NCBI GenBank assembly: GCA_963573315.1 | Contig: OY752151.1 | Coordinates: 434,001-498,000 of the forward strand | From: Entomortierella parvispora | Taxonomy: Eukaryota; Mortierellomycota; Mortierellomycetes; Mortierellales; Mortierellaceae | Length of the DNA stretch: 64,000 nt | Direction of reading: 5' to 3' | Position numbers and translations under genes: made by a program | Shown: one piece after another, positions 46,107 through 56,989 of the stretch | Numbering within the stretch: position 1 is the stretch's first letter | Layout of the letters: the number at the start of each line of letters is the position of its first letter | The notes under the pieces: generated by a model | What the model was told of the DNA's origin: nothing | Seen by the model: only the letters and a program-made list of their open reading frames with translations | Database searches by the model: none

Positions 46107-47845
46107 CTAGTAAGCCTCGCAGAGAAAACGGTACTGTGGTGGGTACCCCAAATCTCTACAGATCAAGGGCTCGTTCGTGGCGATGGTTTCGGAAGGGCAG
46201 TCGTCGGGGTTCCGCACACACGGCGAGTGGAAGGCAGCCGAGGTCCAAGAGTTCATTTTCTTCTTCTGGACGAGTTGAGGTCGCACGCATTCGTAAATGT
46301 CGAGGTCGCAGGTTAGGCCTGGGCAACACTGGCCTTGAGGACGATCGCAGGGCTCACCAATATAGTGGCACATCTCGCTGTCAAAGTCAAAGACCTTATT
46401 GTGGGCACGAGGATTAGCTGGCGTACATTCGTAGTGGTTGAGATCACACCTGAGGCCTGGGCAGCATTGGTCTTGACGATCACAGGGCTCGCCAATCCAG
46501 TGGCACATCTCTGTCTCGAACATTCGATAGGGGCGAGCCGATGCAAAGGTGGCTACATATATCAATAAGGAGAGTTGTTGCGGATGTGATGAGTACTTTT
46601 CTTTGTTCAAGTCCAAGTAATGAAACAGCAAGCGCAAAACTGAGTCACATTGGAAAGAAAGGTCATTGTTACCTGCAGCGAGAATGGCGATGGCGGTCTT
46701 GATGAACAACATGGTTGGAGAGTTCGGTGTACTTTTTGAAGGCAGAGTGTGTGAGAGTGTGTGTATGAGTGCGCGTGGTGAGAAGAGAGAATACAATTTG
46801 CAAAATCACTGTGAGTATTTGTATAAAAAAATCGACCAAGACAGAACAAGGGTCCCATGCTTTTACCTCGAGACAGGAGACATTTTGCTGCTGATACTAG
46901 GCATTGGAGCAACGTGAGACTGAACCACGAGCGCATTGGAAATGACGCCAGTACACGACATTGCAGGATAGGCTCTACAGAGTGCGTTGGTGCGTGAGGG
47001 TGCGTGCGTTATTTTAACCTCGATTGCATGACATGCAGCTGTGCATGCAGACGCGCGTGTTTTTTAGAGTTTTTTTTTACCACCACTTCTGTGGACTAAC
47101 AAGACTTATTTGATGAGGATTCATCGTTGGGCCTGCCATTCCGCCTCCACAGATGCCCAGGGATCAAGAACTCAAGGATTGTGAAGGTCTCTGCAGAATT
47201 TTGAGCGAGTGAGCAAATGAAAACATGGGGGCTACGATCAAAGCTACCTCATTCATTTACAGTCACCCCTCTCTTCTCTCTTTGAACTCTACAGCAAACT
47301 CTTTTGCAATCCAAATGTAACGGCAAGGAGAGAAAAGAGAGTGCACCAGGGCGTGAGCACCTGAGAAAATAACGCGTTGGCTGCGAATAAACCAATCAAA
47401 TGGAGGCAGTGGTATTTCGGGGGAAAGGGGTGTGAAAAAATTGGTGACATGGGAGCATGGCTGAATGTGGACGACGGAGCTGTGGTAAGCAGGTGAATGG
47501 AGGGAGCAAAAGGGCAGAGTTGAAGGATGGGGGTTCTAGAAGTGAGCAGAGATTTCAACTGCCGTAAGCATTTTGATAACGCGATTGATGATGAGGGATG
47601 TATCCTGTCTGAATGGTTCAGCAGAGAAGGGGGGAGAGGGAATAAGGCGGTGTGGTTTCTTTCCTTCCGACATTCTCGTCCTTGTCCTTGTCATGATTAT
47701 CCGTGCGTCTCTCCCCTCTGTTATCTAGGGGCCCACCCACGCCATCCTCGCGTCATGCATCCACTTGCTTTGGTCTACCATTCACCTCGATCCCGTTCGC
47801 ACGCACCCCGCCTCAGGCCCTCTTGTCCTATCTTTTTGTTTTTTT
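45370..47845. repeat. Tandem duplication unit 2
   Basis: Direct copy of 42,755-45,365 in the same orientation, somewhat shorter, with the GT microsatellite reduced. Confidence 0.9.
46107..46712 (-). CDS. Small secreted protein with two knottin-like domains, paralogue 2
   Basis: Two exons on the minus strand, 46,712-46,673 and 46,552-46,107, give about 161 residues. The signal peptide (MLFIKTAIAILAA), first knottin domain and tail closely match paralogue 1. The second domain differs more (CHYIGEPCDRPQGQCCPGLTC), with one extra residue before the CC pair and changed loop residues. The intron between the exons happens to be open in one frame, so an unspliced longer product is possible. The conserved acceptor and comparison with paralogue 1 favour splicing. 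Confidence 0.85.
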   Translation of the reverse strand: MLFIKTAIAILAAGNNDLSFQCDSVLRLLFHYLDLNKEKYSSHPQQLSLLIYVATFASARPYRMFETEMCHWIGEPCDRQDQCCPGLRCDLNHYECTPANPRAHNKVFDFDSEMCHYIGEPCDRPQGQCCPGLTCDLDIYECVRPQLVQKKKMNSWTSAAFHSPCVRNPDDCPSETIATNEPLICRDLGYPPQYRFLCEAY

Positions 47846-48274
47846 TATTTATTTTCGGCGTCAATCTAGCCAGTCTCTCCCATTGTTTGGGCCCGGTAAA
47901 GAGAATTGCAAGATAGTGTTGGGACCCCATTGCCCCATTCCTGACCCTTGACTTGAACGCCAATGTTTCCCAGGCAGACTATGGTCGTTGCCTTTGGGTC
48001 ATGTCCCTCCCGAGCGACTCTATTAACGGGCTTTGTAGCGCATGCGATGCGAAGAAGAAAATCTTCTTCGGACAGCACTTGCTTCACGACGAGCACAGTG
48101 ACGCAGTCGAGCAAAACCACAAGAAAGACACAAGAGGACGCTCCGTGCGGTAAACAAAATCTGTCACACCTCGTTCTAGTGTCTTTTGCTCCTCACTTTC
48201 TGTCCACTCGACAACTCGTCTGAACATCCTCTGTCCGCAGGGCTTGCTTTCCACATCCCCTCCCCTTCTCAGGC
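47846..48274. promoter_or_regulatory. Upstream region of the HEI10 gene
   Basis: No coding feature is recognised. A CT-rich leader lies directly before the ATG at 48,275. Confidence 0.4.
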
Positions 48275-49861
48275 ATGGCAGAGCAAGAACTCAAGTGTAT
48301 GACTGATGTACGCCGTAGCCTTTCGCTCATCTCTTCCATTTCGAGTCTCAACTCACTCCACGCCACCAAAATTTGCTGTCAACCGTTGTAGGCAACCTAT
48401 TGACATGTAGACGCATTCTGAACCCTCAGGGAAAGGTATCCATCATCTACATTGATGCAATGCTGGATTCTTTACCCGAACATTAGTTGATTATTGCCCT
48501 CCGAATAGGCTTGCGTTACCACATGTTCCCGTAAGCGTTATTCTCTCTGAAAGTTGACTACATCATGGACATTTTTTCTGATGGCTGCTTCCTTTAGATG
48601 TATTCTGCCTGAAATGCGCCAACCGGAGCTTTGAGGCTGCTCTGGTGTGCCCCGCTTGCGAAACTATTCTAACACAGCCGTAAGATCTAATGAAGAACAA
48701 GAGCATTAACTTTGAAAGTTGAACAGGCGCGTGCTTTCCGGCTCATATTCCAGGCTTGGATGGACTATTTGATCATAGAGATGACATTGTCTTTGTGGAA
48801 CTGAATCCCACTCAAGAGTATCGATCGGTAAAAAGAGGAGTGCTGACCCTTCTAAAAAAATCATGAGACTCCGCGAGCTTGAACTACTCTTTCGAGTCTA
48901 ATTTTTTTTGGGTTCCCTCTCCAAAGTCCATCTTGTCTGGACTCCGTCCAGAGATCGTCATGGAGATCTGCACACGAGCGATTTCTTTCTGGACTTACCA
49001 GACAGCTCAAGAGGCGCGATTTCAGGAAATGGCCCAGAAGAGTCTGGAAGACAAGCTCGGTTCACTTGAGAAACAACTGCAAAAGATGACAAGAGACGTG
49101 AACGCTGAATTGTCAGGTCGGACGACTTTTCTTATTCGTTCTCTTGTGGTTCTACGGTCTTTTATCATATAGGAAAACTGACTGTGTTACAACTTGATAT
49201 AGAATTCCGCGAGACTGTGAGTAGTAAGTTCAAAGAGGAAAAAAAATCAGGATCAAATAAAGAATGAAGACAAACTAATGGCCCCACCATCCCTTTCATC
49301 CATAGATCTGCAGAAAGAGCTGGAGCAAGAGAAACGGAAAGGCGTGGACTTGAGCGAGCAATTGGACGAAAAATCGCGCCAGCTCTCCAAAGTTCAGAAT
49401 ATGTACGATCGTCAAAAGCGAAGACCCTTGTTCCTGACAACAGAGCCGCCTCAATCACAGACAGAGCCGTCGTCTGCCACCTCTTGGAATCCTTATGGTC
49501 TTTACCGAACAGCGGTAAGAAGGACGCGTCTTTTTATCAAACGTTGAGGAAGTCCAGCCCTGCGATTATCGCTAACACCTATCGTTGGTATCCATAGTCT
49601 GCGACTCAGAATTTTGCAGGGATAGATGCCACAAGGCTCCCACCTGTCGGAGCCATGCACAGCGGATCCTTGGATGCAGTCGCAGAGCCGCCGATCCAAA
49701 CAGTGTATTATCCCTTGCAAGCTCACCTTGGATCACCACCACCGTCTTTGCGACCATTTGTTCCCACGGCGGTATTTGGTCCTCGAAGGATTGACGACGT
49801 TGGAGGGGTATACCCGGGAAGGTCTACAAGCCAGCATCCCGGAGCGAGGCCGCGGCCTTGA
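48275..49861 (+). CDS. HEI10: HEI10/CCNB1IP1-type meiotic RING protein
   Basis: Nine small exons can be joined: 48,275-48,296, 48,392-48,435, 48,509-48,530, 48,598-48,679, 48,779-48,827, 48,927-49,116, 49,173-49,223, 49,306-49,514 and 49,598-49,861, about 310 residues. The RING is assembled across exons 1-4: LKCNLLTC, ACVTTCSHVFCLKC, VCPAC. The family signature follows (DDIVFVELNPTQEY, then LSGLRPEIVMEICTRAISFW). A coiled coil (LGSLEKQLQKMTRDV, LQKELEQEKRKGVDL, VQNMYDRQKRR) and a disordered Pro-rich C-terminus complete it. HEI10 proteins are SUMO/ubiquitin ligase-like factors that coarsen into foci on the synaptonemal complex and mark crossover sites. The boundary of exon 7 could instead be 49,203. 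Confidence 0.9.
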
Positions 49862-50243
49862 TCAGATTACGTTTGAATCCCTATACTGTACATACTCGTC
49901 CACGTTTTGCTCCAACAAAGACTGAGTTCAGTGAGCAGAGGAGTGCGGGTGAGTGGATGCACGCTTTTGGGCCTGGTCTTTGCGGTGCAGCGCTGTGATT
50001 GGTCGGATGGGCAACCTTGCCTGTTCCATCCACGAGCAAGACGGCAGCAGGCGTGTGTGTGTGAGTGGTGAGTGGTTTGTGGTGCAGCGTGGTGTGCTTC
50101 CATTAGATTCGATTCCATCTCTCCTTTCATCTCTCCTTCCATCTCTCTTTCCATCGCTCTTACCTCCCTTCATTCAATTACCAGACAACCGCCATCTCAA
50201 GAAGCCCTGGACATTCTACGCCGACTCGACCGACTCTAGAATC
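49862..50243. promoter_or_regulatory. Spacer with tandem TCCATCTCTC repeats, SRP receptor leader
   Basis: Four degenerate copies of a TCCATCTCTCCTT-like motif lie at about 50,108-50,160, plus a GT-rich stretch near 50,055. No gene is seen. Confidence 0.5.
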
Positions 50244-50501
50244 ATGCTTGACTTTGTCTCCATCGCCACCAAAGGCGGCCTTGTTCTCTGGTCCAAGGCC
50301 TACGGCCCCGTGCAGTCCTCCCCCATCAACAGTCTCATCCAGGACGTCCTCATCGAGGAGCGCGCATCCACTCAGATCTACTACAAGGATAACTATGCTC
50401 TCAAGTGGACATTCATCAACGAACTCGACCTCGTCTTTATTGTAAGACATTTCTTTCTTTTGCATCGCCACACGACCTGATCCGCTGCTCATCTAATCTC
50501 A

Positions 50502-50535
<34 letters not shown>

Positions 50536-52526
50536 TTTTTCTTTTTCTTTTTCTCCTTCTCTTTTTGTTGTAGGTTGTGTATCCAAAGTCGTTGGGGCTG
50601 ACATATATCGAAACGTTGCTTCAAGCAGCCAGCTCGAGATTTAGTGATTTGTATGGTGAGCGGATATTGCGAAAGAGAGGAGGTATCCCTCAGTTGAAAG
50701 ATTGGGATGTCGAGTTTGAGGCCCTGTTGCAGACGATTGAAGATCAGGATGCTTTGGTAGGTTCAGACACCAGACAGGAGCTACACTGATGTAACAGGAC
50801 GTAAAAAAAGACAATGGTCGCATGATAACAGGCTGACCATTTTCTCTCTTTATCTTACTCTTGATCGTCGCTGCAACGTAGTCGAAAAAGACCAGACAGC
50901 CTCGCAAGTTTGAGCAGACAGTTGGATATACAAACTCATTAGCCTTTGCCAAGGCCAAGCCAGATGACAATGCCAACAAGGCGGCTCTATTGGACGAGGA
51001 GATGTATCAACGAAACATCGAGGCACTCAAGAAGAAATCTGGAGGATCACCAAGGATGACCAGCAGGAGAGCCAACAAAGCCAAATCTCCTGCTAGCTCA
51101 CCTGTCATTGGATCAGAAAACAAAAAGTCCAAGGAGGCTCGCACATGGGACGGAAAAATCTCGGCTAAAGATGCAAAGAGCTTGGATTACAGCAACCCTG
51201 AAGGGTCTAACGTGGTGAATGCAGACCATTTGGTAAGAGACTGGGCAGGGATGATCCATGTCCTTCCAATATCGACCGAAGCTAACTCTGGCGTTTTTCC
51301 TCATATGGAAATCAACAGGTGGATCAAAGTGGAATGGGTCAACATAGCAAGGATGGCACTTACAACGTGGCAGATCTGGATGACAACGAGGACGATGAGA
51401 GCTATAGCGACGAGGAGTCCGAAGAGGAATATACCAAGATCTCTGCGCGATCTCTTCAGGCAAAGAAGCCCACGGCTTCGAGTGGACTGATGTCGTTCTT
51501 CAAGAACATGACTGGACAAAAAGAGATGACTCCGGAGACTCTAGAGCCCATCATGAGCAAGATGAAGGAGCATCTTGTCAACAAAAACGTTGCTGCTGAT
51601 ATCGCCCAACATCTCTGCGACTCTGTTGCCAAGGGTCTCGTCGGCCAAACTCTTGGAAGCTTCAAGAGCGTCCAAGCACATGTGAAGCAAAGCATGGAGA
51701 CGGCATTGAAGCGCATCTTGACCCCAAAGACCTCAGTGGATCTTTTGCGGGATATTGCCCAGGCCCAAGCAGAGGACCGACCTTATACCATCGTCTTTAT
51801 CGGAGTCAACGGAGTGGGCAAGTCCACCAACTTGTCCAAGACTGCTTTCTGGCTGTTGCAAAACAACTTGAAAATTCTTATTGCTGCCTGTGATACCTTC
51901 CGTTCTGGAGCTGTGGAGCAATTGCGTGTGCACGTCAGGAACTTGAAGGCATTGGAGCAAAATGCCGTGGTGGATCTTTACGAGAAGGGATATGGAAAGG
52001 ATTCAGCATCCATTGCCAAGGAAGCTATCGCCTCTGCGAAGCAGACTAAGCATGATGTTGTCTTGATTGACACTGCAGGACGTATGCAGGACAATGACCC
52101 ACTCATGCGCGCTTTGGCCAAGGTAACACCCAGCTTTTATTTGCGTTGTAGGAGTGCATTTGCAGATTTAGAACCGGCTTATTGATAAATATCTTTTGCC
52201 CTTTTTTGAATCCCAAATAGCTCGTAACGGTTAACAATCCAGACAAGATCATTTTTGTGGGTGAGGCACTGGTTGGTAACGAGGCCGTGGATCAGTTGAC
52301 AAAATTCAACGCTGCCCTGAAGGATTACTCTGGACTGGCCAACCCTCGTCATATCGATGGCATGATCTTGACCAAATTTGATACTATTGACGACAAGGTT
52401 GGCGCAGCGCTGTCGATGACCTACACAACAGGACAACCGATCCTGTTTGTTGGCACAGGTCAGACGTATACGGATCTGAAGAACATGAAGGTCAGCCATG
52501 TGGTGCAATCGCTTCTGCGTGAGTAA
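50244..52526 (+). CDS. SRP101: Signal recognition particle receptor alpha subunit (SRP101/SRPRA)
   Basis: Five exons, 50,244-50,441, 50,574-50,756, 50,882-51,232, 51,319-52,122 and 52,221-52,526, join in frame to about 613 residues. The N-terminal SRX domain ([31 protein letters not shown]) would dock onto the membrane-bound beta subunit. A charged linker with an acidic patch ([17 protein letters not shown]) follows, then the SRP-type NG GTPase domain. G1 is [10 protein letters not shown] (near 405). [20 protein letters not shown] (G3) and [11 protein letters not shown] (G4) are all intact. The end, [15 protein letters not shown], is typical. It receives ribosome-nascent chain complexes from SRP at the ER. 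Intron 1 contains a long CT microsatellite and a T-run. Confidence 0.96.
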
Positions 52527-52839
52527 GAGGCTTGTCCTTTTGTTCTTCATCACATTTTTTATCAATGTTCATATCTTACATCAAAGCCCTATCCCCCTAC
52601 CATGTAAAATCTAATAAATAACGGTGCCATTACCATGCTGTCAAGGATCATTTTCGTGGGTCCAACAAGAATGACGCGTTCTAAACGCGCTCCGCCTGTG
52701 GCTGTGACGTACTGTTCGTTTTTTTTGTGGGATATGGTCACGCTTCCCTTGGCTTTGTTCTTTGTCTTCCATTCAACTCTCTCTTGCTCTTTCATTCTCA
52801 CCCTCACTCATCCATTCTTCGTCTACACACGCAGCCGCA
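52527..52839. promoter_or_regulatory. Spacer and leader of the I9 inhibitor gene
   Basis: No gene is seen. A CT-rich leader precedes the ATG at 52,840. ATTTTCGTGGGTCCAACAAGAATGACGCG near 52,650 may be promoter sequence. Confidence 0.4.
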
Positions 52840-53610
52840 ATGTCTTGTAAGTCATCCTCTTCCCTCTTTGCTGTCTGCGTGTTAGGACACCATTCCAGGT
52901 CATTTCGTTATTTACCTCCTCTTCTCCCCCATGCACCTGTTGCATTCCTCCGCACTTCTTTAGCCCACTCTCACAACCACGCTCATGGACATGCAGGACA
53001 TGGACACAACCATGCCACCAACTCGACTTCTCAGGAGACTGTTGCCAACGCTCTCTCTGCCTCTGTACTCCCCGTTGGCACCGCCCACCCTGGCGACAAC
53101 GTTGCACATTCTTTGGTCTCTGCTCCTGGAACAGCTCCTTCGACTATTCCCTCGACTGCCTCTGCCAGCGTCAATGGAGTGAACAAGGTCATTGTCGTCT
53201 TTAAGGCCCACACCCCTCAGTCAGAAATCGATAGCGCCATCAAGGATGTTGAGTCGAAGGGTAAGAACCCTCCTTCCCTCCCGCTTTATTTGTCTGTTTG
53301 TCTGTCGATTGCCTGTCCCCCTCGTGGTCATTTCTAGATGATTTGGATGTCCGTTCCATCCTTCTTCCTTCTCCCTGCGACTTGTGCATGTCCCTTTCTA
53401 ACAAAAAAGGTACATGGGTTCACATATTTCCTATTCCTCACTTTCTTAGGTGGCAAGGTCACTCACAAGTACACCACGGCCTTGTTGGGTTTCTCATGCG
53501 AGATCCCAGACAGCGCAGTTCAGACCTTGACAATTCATCCCAAGGTGGATTACGTGGAGGCAGATGGCGAGGTCAGCATCTACACCAAGAGTGTCTTGGC
53601 CCGCAAGTGA
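52840..53610 (+). CDS. PBI2: Proteinase B inhibitor-like (I9 domain) protein with His-rich N-terminus
   Basis: Three exons, 52,840-52,846 (only seven coding bases), 52,964-53,260 and 53,450-53,610, give about 154 residues. After MSSHSHNHAHGHAGHGHNH the N-terminus is Ala/Ser/Thr-rich. The C-terminal 75 residues form a subtilisin-propeptide/I9 fold: NKVIVVFKAHTPQSEIDSAI, GGKVTHKYTTALLGFSCEIP and HPKVDYVEADGEV. In yeast Pbi2 inhibits vacuolar subtilisin Prb1 and takes part in vacuole fusion as LMA1. There is no signal peptide, as in Pbi2. The His-rich head is an unusual addition that might bind metal. A broken subtilisin gene lies 0.4 kb downstream. Confidence 0.85.
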
Positions 53611-54022
53611 CGATCATTGTCCGCACCAACAGAGTCGACTCTTCCTGCTCGATCGAAAATATGAGAAAAAACGAAACCAAAAAAAAATAATCCCCAGACA
53701 CAAGCTGCACAGGAAAAATCGGACGTCACTGTGGTGTAATGAGCTTAGGAAGCCATTGGGCTAGCAAAAGAGTCAAGGATGTCCACATTGTTTTTTTTTT
53801 TATAAAATACACGACTGCATTGATATCTAAAAAAGCGAGTGTTTCTCAGGTGTGTGTACAACAGGATCTTTGGAGGGAGGCAGAGACGTTTTCTTTTCAA
53901 CCTGGGTTGATATACACAGAAAAAAAGAGAGTTACACTCCAGGAAACAGAGCATTCTTCTGTTAACTATTCTGTTTTCATTATTGTTTGAAATTGTGTAA
54001 TCAGGGGTTAATTGTTTTTTCT
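53611..54022. other. Spacer between I9 gene and subtilisin relic
   Basis: AT-rich, with no gene seen. It probably holds the 3' UTR of the I9 gene. Confidence 0.5.
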
Positions 54023-54917
<895 letters not shown>

Positions 54918-55381
54918 TTCTGCTGACTGTCATGCTTGTCTATAGATGCGTCTTTTCTCTCTCCTACTATGTAATCTACAGTAGACCTTGAGTCGTAAAG
55001 AGGGTAGTAGTGATTGCATGCCCAAGGGCCATGCATCTCTGCAGTAAGCCAGATAGAAGTTGCTGATGTCAGCAACAGGACTACAGCCCAAATCTCTCTC
55101 GCCAGCTACTGTAGCTCTACTGCAGACCGTTGTCATCGTTGGTTCGCCTTTAAGACGCAAAAACAAGTGTGACTTTGAAAAGATGTCTGTGTTGTCAAAA
55201 GAATGGGCATGCATGCATGCATGCCTGAATGCGCGCATGTGTCTGACAATGACTAATGCAGGTTGCATGGTTGCAATTACTTGTGCCCTACACAACGCCC
55301 GCACACACTTTGAGTCCATTTTATTACCCAATTGCACATCTCTTTCAGTTGTTCACTTCTTCATTGACCCGAGAGCCATTA
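54918..55381. other. Spacer with GCATGCATGC repeat
   Basis: Contains an alternating GCAT tract near 55,208-55,224 and no recognised coding sequence. Confidence 0.5.
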
Positions 55382-56293
55382 TCACAGCTGGTCAATCTCC
55401 ACATCGATTCCATCCTTGGGCTCGTCCCTTGTCAAGACGCGATGGGAGCTAGTAGAGATCCAGGTCAAATTACCGCCTTCCAGCTTCTCAACACGGACGC
55501 TAACCGAATAAGTCTTAAACTCATCAATGATACTTGGGTCGTACATGACTTTGAACTCGAGAGGCAACTCTAGTTCTTCTCCCTCTCCAGTTTCCAACCA
55601 CTGTTCTCCTAGCACGACAGCAGCAACATCCATCAGAGATGTATCCAGCAATTGAACCTTCGCCACGCTCTTGGGTCCAATTTTGGCCCCTGCCCCGGCA
55701 TTGCCTCTCACGATCCGACCGGTTAGAGCCGCTGTACGGGTCTCCTCGGTGCCTGTGGGCACTGAGTTCTTCTCGGGAGCGTAGACGCGCTCGAGTTGAA
55801 TCTCAACATTGTCGCTGGGGTTACCGTCAGTCAAGACAGCATACCGTGTGGTGGTGATCCAGGTTAATTGCTCTTCTGCCGAAGCATTTGCAGGGATATT
55901 GACGACTCGAGCAGAGACAGAAAGGGACTGGTAAGAGTTCTTGTGGACCTTACTAGCATCATAGGGGATCTTGAAGGCAATTGGGAAATCCAGAGTCTGA
56001 CTAGGTCCAGTGACAATGACTTGTTCGCCAAGAGTGACTGAAGGCGCGTCCATAAGCGAGACATCCAAAAGCTGGATTGTTAAACGGGAGTTGGACTCGA
56101 TTCTTGGGTATTCAATGGAGCGGGCGGGTCCGGGGAAGACCTTGCCGGAGATAAAGTGGCTGTGGTTGTGATGATGATGATGATGACGATGGTTGGTCAT
56201 GACGGTTTGAGCTTTGGAGTGGAGGGCAAGAAAAGTAAGGAGGAGGAGGAGGATTGAAAGGAGGCGAGGAAAGCGGTTGAACAATAGGTGCAT
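55382..56293 (-). CDS. Secreted protein with two YbaY/YscW-type domains
   Basis: A single exon of 303 residues from the ATG at 56,293, chosen because it starts a signal peptide (MHLLFNRFPRLLSILLLLLT). A short His-rich stretch (NHRHHHHHHNHSHF) follows, then two homologous domains (about 75-175 and 205-300). Each has LLDVSLMD-P-VTLGEQ or LLDTSLMDVAAVVLGEQ, a PI-FKI-YD or PLEFKVMYD strand, and LTWITTTRYAVLTDG or LTWISTSSHRVLTRD. This pattern is that of the bacterial YbaY/YscW lipoprotein family (PF09619-like), where it acts as a small chaperone or envelope lipoprotein. Its role in fungi is unknown. Bacterial ancestry is possible but not shown. Confidence 0.75.
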   Translation of the reverse strand: MHLLFNRFPRLLSILLLLLTFLALHSKAQTVMTNHRHHHHHHNHSHFISGKVFPGPARSIEYPRIESNSRLTIQLLDVSLMDAPSVTLGEQVIVTGPSQTLDFPIAFKIPYDASKVHKNSYQSLSVSARVVNIPANASAEEQLTWITTTRYAVLTDGNPSDNVEIQLERVYAPEKNSVPTGTEETRTAALTGRIVRGNAGAGAKIGPKSVAKVQLLDTSLMDVAAVVLGEQWLETGEGEELELPLEFKVMYDPSIIDEFKTYSVSVRVEKLEGGNLTWISTSSHRVLTRDEPKDGIDVEIDQL

Positions 56294-56664
56294 GGGTGAG
56301 TAGAAGAGTGTTTTTATGTTGAGCGGGAGGTGTGAAGGAAAGATGGATGGATGTTGGGCGTCGGGCAACGAACAGGCGATAAAAATAAAGTGCAAAGATG
56401 ACGGGAGCTGTTATACAAAGCAGGAGAAGATGACGACCACGACCAACCAACTCAGCAACGATCCCGCACAGAGCCGAGGAAAGGACCATTCTTATTCCAT
56501 GGCCAGCCGTACCGGGGTGACCGCGGGGGGAGGGGCGTGCACCGTGTTTCTTTCTTACTGGGGCAGAAGAGCCGCACCTTGCGCCCATCTCATCCAGCAT
56601 CTGCGGTGGGCTGCTCTCTCGTTCTTTGCAGAAAGAAAGGGCGCGTGCACCGACAGTGTAGACG
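56294..56664. promoter_or_regulatory. Upstream region of the YbaY-like gene and left edge of the island
   Basis: No coding feature recognised. The direct repeat begins at about 56,665. Confidence 0.4.
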
Positions 56665-56915
56665 GTGGGACACAGCCTGTTTTTAAAAAGCACGTCTGGC
56701 CCCGCTGGCACCCCTGGTCACAGCATGCCCTCATGGCCTCTCTTAGCTCACAGAAAATAAAGTTGCTCTCGTAGGAAGACTCTGCCTCCCAGCCCTCAGT
56801 GGCTACCAGGTTAAGAGGAGTCGCACACTGAGCCAAAGAGGCCTGACTCCTGTGCCAGCCCTTGTAGGAAACACTCAGACCCACACCGGCGACGGACTGA
56901 CTGCTGTTTTTATTG
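56665..56915 (+). repeat. Left direct repeat bounding the 5.5-kb island
   Basis: Starts GTGGGACACAGCCTG and ends near GACGGACTGACTGCTG. It matches 62,432-62,674 with few differences. It is followed by GGTCGTCCCAGATCTGGATG and a partial second repeat start (GGACACAGCCTG, 56,957). On the right, the same GGTCGTCCCATATCTGG block precedes the repeat. The arrangement suggests a tandemly arranged ~300-bp unit or long terminal direct repeats. Confidence 0.9.
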
Positions 56916-56989
56916 GGGGTCGTCCCAGATCTGGATGGCAGTCCAATAGGACACAGCCTGTTGTGAAACACCATGATGATCCCAGCCTA

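Noticed and set aside
46107..46796. Unspliced 229-codon version of knottin paralogue 2
   Set aside because: The extra residues correspond to the intron of paralogue 1, with conserved donor and acceptor. The spliced form gives a normal signal peptide.
54930..55337. Minus-strand ORF of 135 codons after the subtilisin relic
   Set aside because: It does not resemble an S8 propeptide or signal sequence and crosses a GCAT simple repeat.
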